Positions 58,141 to 64,000 of a stretch of DNA of 64,000 nt are shown one piece after another. Source of the DNA: Flavobacterium rakeshii (GTDB taxonomy: Bacteria > Bacteroidota > Bacteroidia > Flavobacteriales > Flavobacteriaceae); contig NZ_WOWP01000062.1 of assembly GCF_009741375.1 (NCBI RefSeq), forward strand, positions 124,001-188,000, read 5' to 3'. The position numbers and the translations under genes were made by a program. The notes beneath the pieces are model-generated. The model had not been told where the DNA came from, did no database searches, and was given only the letters and a program-made list of their open reading frames with translations. How positions within the stretch are numbered: the stretch's first letter is position 1; the number at the start of each line of letters is the position of its first letter.

Positions 58141-60246
58141 TTATTTTAAAAGCTGGTAGGCTACTAACGATACTATGTAGGCAAAGGTACTCATGCCAAA
58201 CAGTTGTATTAGAGGCCATTTCCAGGAGTTGGTTTCTTTTTTTGTTATCGCCAGTGTACTAATGCACTGCATGGCAAAAGCATAGAATAATAGCAATGAC
58301 ACTCCTGTGGCAAAATTAAATACCTTATCCCCTGTTGCCGGATTAATCTCGGCATCCATTCGCTGCTTAATAGTAGCTTCATCATCACCGCTGCTTCCTA
58401 TATTGTATATGGTTGCAAGTGTACCTACAAATACTTCTCTTGCAGCAAAAGACGACACAATAGCTATGCCAATTTTCCAGTCGTAACCTAAAGGTCTTAT
58501 AACAGGTTCTATGGCTTTTCCTATAATACCTATATAAGAGTTTTCCAGTTGGTAACCGGCAATTTCATTATCAATTTCATCTTGTGAAAGATTCATGTAT
58601 TGCGGCTGTTGCGTTATGTGAGCCTCGGCATTTTTAAAGTTGTCTCCCGGGCCGTGTGAACCTAAAAACCATATAACGATAGATAGTGCAAGGATAATTT
58701 TACCGGCACCAAATACAAAGGCTTTTGTTTTCTCAATAACGTTAATGGCAACGTTTTTAAACAACGGCATTTTATAGTTAGGCATCTCGGCAACAAAAAA
58801 GCTTTTATGTCTTGTTTTAAGAATCTTATTAAGGATATATGCCGAAAGTATAGCCCCGCCAAAACCTAATAGGTACAACAACATAAGAGTTAAACCCTGA
58901 AGGTTAAAAAAGCCCAGTGCCATACGGTTAGGTATAATTAGCGAAATAAGAATAGTATACACAGGCAGCCTTGCCGAACAGGTGGTGAACGGTGTTACCA
59001 GTATGGTAATAAGCCTTTCACGCCAGTTCTCTATATTCCTTGCCGCCATAATAGCGGGGATAGCACAGGCCGTACCTGAGATTAACGGAACAATACTTTT
59101 TCCGCTAAGTCCGAAGCGCTTCATTATCTTGTCCATAAGGAATACCACACGGCTCATATAACCACTTTCTTCCAGTAATGATATGAACAGGAACAGGAAG
59201 GCAATTTGCGGAATAAAAATTACCACACCGCCTATACCCGGTACAATACCGTTTGCAATAAGCTCTGTAAGCTTACCGGGCGGTAACGATTTTGAAGCCC
59301 ACGAGCTAAGGTGGGTAAAACTTTCGTCAATAAAGTCCATCGGGATGGCAGACCACGCGAAGATAGACTGGAATATAAGCATAAGGATACAGAAGAAAAT
59401 AATGTACCCAAATACTTTATGCGTAAGCAGCCTGTCCAGTTTTGCCCTAAGATCTTTTGCCTTAGAGGAATCTACGGTAAGTCCGCCTTTCAGCACATCG
59501 TTTATAAACTGGTAGCGTTTAATGGTCTCTTTTTGCTGAAGCCTTTTAAGCTCTGATTTACTTTTGGTAAACGAGCTGTTTTGTATTTCGTTTCTTTCCA
59601 GTGCACCAAAATTCACATCCTGTGTAATAACCAGCCATAGTTTATACAGCAATTGGTTTGGGAAAGCATTCCTTAGTTTGTTAAAATACTCAGGATCTAT
59701 GCTCGATGCGTTAAGGCACGGTTCTGTAGAAAGATTTTTGTAATCCAGTATAAGTTTTTTGAGGGCATCAATACCAATTCCTTTACGGGAACTAACCAGT
59801 GCTATTTTGGTATTAAGGTGCTCTTCAAGGTAAGGGATATCAAGGCTAATCCCTTTACGATCCATCCTGTCGGCCATATTAACTACCAGTATGGTAGGGA
59901 TTTCAAGATCTTTAATTTGGGTAAACAGCAGCAGGTTACGTTTTAAGTTTTCCACATCGGTTACCACTACGGCTACATCGGGGAAATCTTTATCGTTACG
60001 GTTAAGCAACAGTTCTATAACAACGTTCTCGTCTATAGAGCTGGCATTAAGGCTGTATGTTCCCGGTAAATCTATAACGGTACCTTTAATGTTTCCGGGT
60101 AATTTTACCGAACCCTGCTTTCGCTCAACAGTAATGCCGGGGTAGTTACCTACCTGCTGGTTAAGTCCTGTGAGTTGGTTGAAAACAGACGTTTTTCCGG
60201 TATTGGGATTACCAATTAAAGCTATCTTTATAGTAGGGGCTGCCAT
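58141..60246 (-). CDS. feoB: Ferrous iron transport protein B (FeoB)
   Basis: A 701-residue GTPase-permease for Fe2+. The N-terminal G domain has G1 GNPNTGKTS (12-20), G3 DLPGTYSL and G4 VVNMADRMD. The membrane part has Gate motifs (FIPQIAFLFLFISLLEESGYMSR and TAIPAI-like CAIPAIMAARN, LVTPFTTCSARLPVY) with the conserved cysteines. It overlaps feoA by one base. The operon continues into an unknown outer-membrane protein and a Cys-rich peptide. Confidence 0.96.
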   Translation of the reverse strand: MAAPTIKIALIGNPNTGKTSVFNQLTGLNQQVGNYPGITVERKQGSVKLPGNIKGTVIDLPGTYSLNASSIDENVVIELLLNRNDKDFPDVAVVVTDVENLKRNLLLFTQIKDLEIPTILVVNMADRMDRKGISLDIPYLEEHLNTKIALVSSRKGIGIDALKKLILDYKNLSTEPCLNASSIDPEYFNKLRNAFPNQLLYKLWLVITQDVNFGALERNEIQNSSFTKSKSELKRLQQKETIKRYQFINDVLKGGLTVDSSKAKDLRAKLDRLLTHKVFGYIIFFCILMLIFQSIFAWSAIPMDFIDESFTHLSSWASKSLPPGKLTELIANGIVPGIGGVVIFIPQIAFLFLFISLLEESGYMSRVVFLMDKIMKRFGLSGKSIVPLISGTACAIPAIMAARNIENWRERLITILVTPFTTCSARLPVYTILISLIIPNRMALGFFNLQGLTLMLLYLLGFGGAILSAYILNKILKTRHKSFFVAEMPNYKMPLFKNVAINVIEKTKAFVFGAGKIILALSIVIWFLGSHGPGDNFKNAEAHITQQPQYMNLSQDEIDNEIAGYQLENSYIGIIGKAIEPVIRPLGYDWKIGIAIVSSFAAREVFVGTLATIYNIGSSGDDEATIKQRMDAEINPATGDKVFNFATGVSLLLFYAFAMQCISTLAITKKETNSWKWPLIQLFGMSTFAYIVSLVAYQLLK

Positions 60247-60485
60247 TAAATAGTATCAGTTATTATTTCGACATCAATTTCTTCGGCAGTTTCCATGCGT
60301 ATTGCCACATGACTGTCGTTTACATTGATGTAGATTGGATCGCCCAAAGGGGCAATTTGTAAAAGCTCTACAACATTGCCGGGAAGGCACCCCATTTCAA
60401 GTAACTTTAACGGGATGGCATCGATATTAAAATCGGTTATAATGGCCTTTTGTCCTTTTTTTAGCCCTGCAAGTGAAGTTTTCAA
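60246..60485 (-). CDS. feoA: Ferrous iron transport protein A (FeoA), TTG start
   Basis: A 79-residue SH3-like protein that stimulates FeoB. The motif LKKGQKAIITDF and LLEMGCLPGNVVELLQIAPLGDPIYINV is typical of FeoA. The only start available is TTG 60485, because a stop lies two codons upstream in frame. Its stop overlaps the feoB start by one base, so translation is coupled. Confidence 0.95.
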   Translation of the reverse strand: MKTSLAGLKKGQKAIITDFNIDAIPLKLLEMGCLPGNVVELLQIAPLGDPIYINVNDSHVAIRMETAEEIDVEIITDTI

Positions 60486-60511
60486 AGCTTATTTAGAATA
60501 AATTAAGACTG

Positions 60512-60519
60512 CAAAATTA
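60512..60519 (-). promoter_or_regulatory. -7 element for the feo operon (TAATTTTG on minus strand)
   Basis: Plus-strand CAAAATTA reads TAATTTTG on the minus strand, matching TAnnTTTG, 27 bases before the feoA start. No good -33 TTG at 19 bases. Confidence 0.5.
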
Positions 60520-60540
60520 TGAATTAATATTCAAATAGCC

Positions 60541-61233
60541 TCACTTTTCGTGTTCGCAAAGCCAATTAATATCTTCAAGCAGTTGTTTTACGTTTTTCTC
60601 TCCCGGAACATCTTCATCCAGATTGGTGCCGTTATAAAATCCGCGAATCCTTCCTTCCTGATCCACCAGTATAAAATTTTCGGTATGTACCATATCATAC
60701 AGTTCGCTGGAAGTAGTTGTTTTTACTGCTAAGTACGATTTTCGGGCTATGTAATAAATGTCTTTTTTGTTGCCTGTAACCAGGTTCCATTTGGCATCAA
60801 TTACCCCTTTCTTTTCGGCATAAGCTTTAAGCACGGGTACACTGTCAATATCCGGTGTTACCGAGTGCGATAGTAACATTACTTTTGGATTATCTTTTAT
60901 TTTATCCTGAAGCCATTCCATATTATCGGTCATAATAGGGCAAATGGTAGGGCAGGTTGTGAAAAAGAAATCGGCTACATATATTTTTCCTTTATAATCG
61001 TTTTGGGTTATAGTATCACCGTTTTGGTTAACAAAGGCAAAATCGGCAATTTTATGGTTGCGTGCCACATACTGTATGGTGGTATCTACCAGTTCGGGAT
61101 TTACGTCAGACGGACTGTAAACCTTTAATGTTTTTGCCGGTTTTAATGCATTGTAAAAAAGGGAAAGTATAATGGCGGAAATTATGAAGAATACAATGAA
61201 AAAAATCCTGTATTTTTTAAAGAATGTAAGCAT
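60541..61233 (-). CDS. SCO1/SenC family copper chaperone
   Basis: A 230-residue membrane-anchored thioredoxin-fold protein that delivers copper to cytochrome c oxidase or acts in redox defence. A signal-anchor spans about 9-29. The copper ligands are Cys94 and Cys98 in FTTCPTICP and His183 in DMVHTENF. The start is ATG 61233: the in-frame TTG at 61254 lies in the -7 element. It precedes the feo genes on the same strand. Confidence 0.93.
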   Translation of the reverse strand: MLTFFKKYRIFFIVFFIISAIILSLFYNALKPAKTLKVYSPSDVNPELVDTTIQYVARNHKIADFAFVNQNGDTITQNDYKGKIYVADFFFTTCPTICPIMTDNMEWLQDKIKDNPKVMLLSHSVTPDIDSVPVLKAYAEKKGVIDAKWNLVTGNKKDIYYIARKSYLAVKTTTSSELYDMVHTENFILVDQEGRIRGFYNGTNLDEDVPGEKNVKQLLEDINWLCEHEK

Positions 61234-61251
61234 GTTAGGGTAATTTTTTTG

Positions 61252-61259
61252 CAAATTTA
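61252..61259 (-). promoter_or_regulatory. -7 element for the SCO1 gene (TAAATTTG on minus strand)
   Basis: Plus-strand CAAATTTA reads TAAATTTG on the minus strand, 18 bases before ATG 61233. It decides the start codon choice. Confidence 0.55.
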
Positions 61260-61365
61260 CAAAACAGGGCGTGATTGTTGCCCTTTTATTAAAAGTTATA
61301 CATTGTTAAAGCATCGAAAACGATATATTTAACACGTTTATGCTATGCTATTTATGTTAACTTTA

Positions 61366-61373
61366 TATTTTTG
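61366..61373 (+). promoter_or_regulatory. -7 element for the M13 peptidase gene (TATTTTTG)
   Basis: TATTTTTG matches TAnnTTTG and lies 22 bases before the ATG at 61396. Confidence 0.5.
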
Positions 61374-61395
61374 TAACCGAAGGTTTAAACTTTAA

Positions 61396-63450
61396 ATGAT
61401 GAAATTAAACAGAAATGTAAAAATCGCTACAGCAGCCTTGTTTTTAGGAACAGCAGTTTGTAACGCTCAAAAATCAGACAGTCATGGTATTAACCTTTCT
61501 TATATGGATAAGAAAGTAAGTCCGGCTGATGATTTTTTCAGATATGTTAACGGAACCTGGATTGACCAGACCGAGATTCCCGGAAACAAAACCCGCTGGG
61601 GTAGTTTTGATGAGCTAAGGGAAAATACTAATAATGATGCTCTTGAAATTTTAAAATCGGCAGCAGCAAACAAAAGTCTGAAGGCCGATACCGATGAAGG
61701 TAAAGCAGCCCGCCTGTACAGAACCATTATGGACACGGTTACCCGTAACAGAATGGGAACCGAGCCTTTAAAGGCATACTTAAGAAGAATAGATCAGGTT
61801 AAAAATGTACATGACCTTCAACTATTGCTTAGCGATATGGAACCGGAAGGTGGATTGGGCTTTTTTGGTATAGGTGTAGGTGCCGATGCTAAAGACAGTA
61901 ACAAGAACACTCTTTATCTTGGTACGGGTTCACTTGGTTTACCGGACAGGGATTATTATGTTTCTGACGACGAAGATTCAAAAGAGAAAAGAACTAAATA
62001 TGAGGAGCACGTTGCCAGGATGCTTAAATATATTGGTTACAGTGATAAGCAGGCTAAAAAAGCAGCAGCTAATATTCTTGCTTTTGAAACTGAAATGGCT
62101 GAGCCAAGACTGGATAGAGTAGAGCGTCGCGATAGCAGAAAGACGTATAACCCAATGGCAATTACCGATTTGCAAAAGCTGGCTCCTATCATTAAATGGG
62201 ATAAATTTTTAGTAGATACAGGTATAGGTAGTGTAGATACGATTGTAGTTTCTCAACCTGGATACATGAAAGCCTTACAGAGTATTTTAGCTAAAGGTGA
62301 CGTGGATACCTGGAAAGATTACCTTAAGTGGACCCTTTTAAATAAGTCTACCGGATATCTTACTACTGAGATTGAAACTGCTAACTGGGAGTTTTACAGT
62401 AAAACATTAAGAGGTGCTCTTAAAGAGGAAACCCGCGATAAAAATGCACTTCAAACCATTAATGGTACTGTAGGTGAGGCTTTAGGTAAGCTATATGTTG
62501 CTAAAAAGTTCCCTGCTGAGGCTAAGGAAAAAGCAGAGAGCATGATTAAAAACGTTATGCTTGCTTATGAGAACCGTATTAATAACCTTCCGTGGATGGC
62601 AAAAAGTACAAGACAAAATGCTATCGATAAACTTAGAAGGTTAAAAGTAAAAATTGGTTACCCTGACGAATGGAAAGACTATTCTGAACTTACTCTTAAA
62701 GGTCCGGAAGATGGTGGTACTTTCTTCTCTAACATGAAGGCTGTAGCCCGTTGGAGATTTGAGCAGGATAAAAAAGACCTTAAAAGACCGGTAGATAAAA
62801 ACGAGTGGCACATGGCTCCTCAAATTGTAAATGCTTACTTTAACCCTTCATACAACGAGATTGTTTTCCCGGCAGGTATACTACAACCTCCGTTTTATGA
62901 TTATAAAGCAGATGAGGCTGTTAACTATGGTGGTATTGGGGCTGTAATAGGTCACGAAATTTCTCATGGTTTTGATGATAGCGGTTCACGTTATAATGCA
63001 GATGGTAACCTTGTTAACTGGTGGAGTGACGAAGACCTTGAGAAATTTACAGGTCTTGGTGGCGCACTTGCCGATCAGTACAGCCAACTACAGCCGCTAC
63101 CGGGTATTTATGTAGACGGTAAATTTACCCTTGGTGAAAACATTGGTGACCTTGGTGGTGTTAATGCTGCTTACGATGGTTTACAGTTATACCTTAAAGA
63201 GCATGGTAACCCGGGTCTTATAGATGGGTACACGCCAGAACAGCGCTTTTTTATCTCATGGGCAACTATATGGAGAACAAAAATGAGAGATGAAGCGATT
63301 AAGAATCAGGTGAAAACCGACCCTCACTCTCCGGGTATGTACAGAGCTTACGTGCCACTGCAAAATATTGACGCTTTCTATAAAGCATTTGATATTAAAC
63401 AAGGCGATGGTATGTATGTTGAGCCGGATAAACGTGTTAAAATTTGGTAG
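61396..63450 (+). CDS. M13 family zinc metallopeptidase (neprilysin-like)
   Basis: A 684-residue exported endopeptidase (PepO type). Signal peptide about 1-25 (ending VCNAQ). The zinc site is HEISH (520-524) in IGHEISHGFDD with the third ligand Glu581 in ENIGDLGG. The preceding NAYFNPSYNEIVFPAGILQPPF is a family hallmark. Length is normal. It is followed by a terminator and a response regulator. Confidence 0.95.
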   Translation: MMKLNRNVKIATAALFLGTAVCNAQKSDSHGINLSYMDKKVSPADDFFRYVNGTWIDQTEIPGNKTRWGSFDELRENTNNDALEILKSAAANKSLKADTDEGKAARLYRTIMDTVTRNRMGTEPLKAYLRRIDQVKNVHDLQLLLSDMEPEGGLGFFGIGVGADAKDSNKNTLYLGTGSLGLPDRDYYVSDDEDSKEKRTKYEEHVARMLKYIGYSDKQAKKAAANILAFETEMAEPRLDRVERRDSRKTYNPMAITDLQKLAPIIKWDKFLVDTGIGSVDTIVVSQPGYMKALQSILAKGDVDTWKDYLKWTLLNKSTGYLTTEIETANWEFYSKTLRGALKEETRDKNALQTINGTVGEALGKLYVAKKFPAEAKEKAESMIKNVMLAYENRINNLPWMAKSTRQNAIDKLRRLKVKIGYPDEWKDYSELTLKGPEDGGTFFSNMKAVARWRFEQDKKDLKRPVDKNEWHMAPQIVNAYFNPSYNEIVFPAGILQPPFYDYKADEAVNYGGIGAVIGHEISHGFDDSGSRYNADGNLVNWWSDEDLEKFTGLGGALADQYSQLQPLPGIYVDGKFTLGENIGDLGGVNAAYDGLQLYLKEHGNPGLIDGYTPEQRFFISWATIWRTKMRDEAIKNQVKTDPHSPGMYRAYVPLQNIDAFYKAFDIKQGDGMYVEPDKRVKIW

Positions 63451-63477
63451 TATAAAATCTACAAATTACATATAAAC

Positions 63478-63512
63478 AAAACCCTACGGATTCCCGTAGG
63501 GTTTTGTTTTTC
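63478..63512 (+). terminator. Terminator after the M13 peptidase gene
   Basis: AAAACCCTACGG (63478-63489) pairs with CCGTAGGGTTTT (63494-63505) over a 4-base loop, followed by GTTTTT. Confidence 0.88.
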
Positions 63513-63575
63513 AGATAAAAACATAATCATGTGTTAAATGCGGGTTTCCCGTAACGCCGTTAGTTATTTAACATT

Positions 63576-63583
63576 TAATTTTG
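63576..63583 (+). promoter_or_regulatory. -7 element for the terminal response regulator (TAATTTTG)
   Basis: TAATTTTG matches TAnnTTTG. It includes the in-frame TTG 63581-63583, which is therefore not the start codon. Confidence 0.5.
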
Positions 63584-63613
63584 TTTCACCTGAAAATAAA
63601 TGATATAGCCGTA

Positions 63614-64000
63614 TTGAAAAATTCCTTACACGTTCTTGCTATTGATGATCATGTGGTAGTCCTGGAAGGGTACCTCTCCATATTTAAGAATCTTGAGATA
63701 GCACAGCCCCACAGGTTGAAGTTTACTAAAGCGACTGACTGTAAAACAGGATATGAAGTTATAGTAAACCAAACCGAACCCTTTGATGTCGCTGTTATTG
63801 ATTACAGCATTCCTAATTTTCCCGATAAGAAACTTTTTTCGGGAGAGGACATTGCTATGCTTGTACGTAACCGTATGCCTAAGTGCAAAATTATTATGAT
63901 GACCATGCATAAAGAAATGGACATCATGGAAAGGATATTGGACAAAGTGAAGCCCGAAGGTTTTATTAATAAAAGCGATTGTAGTACAGATGAACTTATT
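63614..64000 (+). CDS. Response regulator receiver domain (partial, runs off the window)
   Basis: An open frame to the right edge encodes a receiver domain: acidic pair Asp11/Asp12 (LAIDDH), phospho-acceptor Asp63 (VAVIDYSIPN), Thr/Lys conserved residues (IIMMTMHKE and FINKSD). Start TTG 63614 is preferred because it lies 31 bases past the -7 element and no ATG is in frame. The IDDHxxVLEGY pattern suggests the NarL/LuxR class. The output domain is beyond the window. Confidence 0.85.
   Translation, partial: MKNSLHVLAIDDHVVVLEGYLSIFKNLEIAQPHRLKFTKATDCKTGYEVIVNQTEPFDVAVIDYSIPNFPDKKLFSGEDIAMLVRNRMPKCKIIMMTMHKEMDIMERILDKVKPEGFINKSDCSTDELI

Noticed and set aside
61234..61254. Longer SCO1 N-terminus from TTG 61254
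   Set aside because: It lies in the TAAATTTG promoter element; ATG 61233 gives a good signal-anchor.

Overview
The window looks like the chromosome of a flavobacterium (phylum Bacteroidota, family Flavobacteriaceae, Flavobacterium-like). The evidence is a gliding lipoprotein GldH next to a RicT/PSP1 protein, a crtY-type lycopene cyclase, many genes with no Shine-Dalgarno sequence, several TAnnTTTG -7 promoter elements (three with a TTG/TTTG -33 element exactly 19 nt upstream), SusC-type carboxypeptidase-domain TonB receptors, and moderately AT-rich DNA. No rRNA, tRNA, CRISPR array, prophage or complete insertion sequence was seen. Almost all of the window is densely packed core genome.

Region by region. 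1-9.2 kb: a bacilliredoxin, a plsC/acyl-ACP desaturase lipid pair behind a perfect 20-bp palindrome, an HD hydrolase, an unknown helical protein, a YiaA/B membrane protein, a DUF2157/GDYXXLXY pair and a secreted protein. 9.2-27 kb: a tetrapyrrole block. On the minus strand hemH, a MATE exporter, hemJ, an NtrY-like kinase and a crotonase form a tight run. An AraC regulator is divergent from the plus-strand run hemA, hemC, trkH, trkA, hemD, a REP-flanked RAYT transposase, hemE, a small protein, a GNAT acetyltransferase, hemF, a DUF4421 outer-membrane protein, hemB and a c-type cytochrome lipoprotein. The window therefore holds every step from glutamyl-tRNA to heme except hemL. 27-35 kb: a two-component system divergent from a DUF1573 protein over three phased TTAACA half-sites, a membrane protein/XRE pair, ogt, a serine hydrolase, a PolB-like exonuclease, a duplicated-ATPase peptide ABC protein and a methyltransferase. 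35.3-35.65 kb is the only gene-free stretch above 300 bases and is built of three kinds of repeat. 35.6-42.8 kb (minus): scoAB, PBP1A, gldH, ricT, and trhO with an extra C-terminal beta-barrel-like domain.

43-44.5 kb holds a very AT-rich ORC/CDC6-like AAA ATPase wedged between trhO and recA; it is the best candidate for acquired, possibly defensive DNA. After recA come a lipoprotein and an ECF sigma factor overlapping a 617-residue protein with a cytoplasmic head, one transmembrane helix, a long Asn-rich linker and a C-terminal outer-membrane barrel. This is the architecture of the dual membrane-spanning anti-sigma factors described in Bacteroides.

48.6-61.2 kb is rich in metal handling: crtY, a TonB receptor divergent from mntR and an Nramp-Usp fusion, an aldehyde dehydrogenase with an AraC regulator, then a feo operon (feoA, feoB, an unknown outer-membrane protein, a 42-residue Cys-rich peptide) downstream of a SCO1-type copper chaperone. 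The window ends with an M13 peptidase and the start of a response regulator.

Heme synthesis, ferrous iron uptake, Mn/Fe uptake, a cytochrome and a copper chaperone within 50 kb suggest a region devoted to respiration and metal supply. The most unusual items are the trans-envelope sigma/anti-sigma pair, the TrhO fusion, the AAA ATPase islet, the RAYT/REP insertion inside the heme operon, and the unknown outer-membrane protein in the feo operon.
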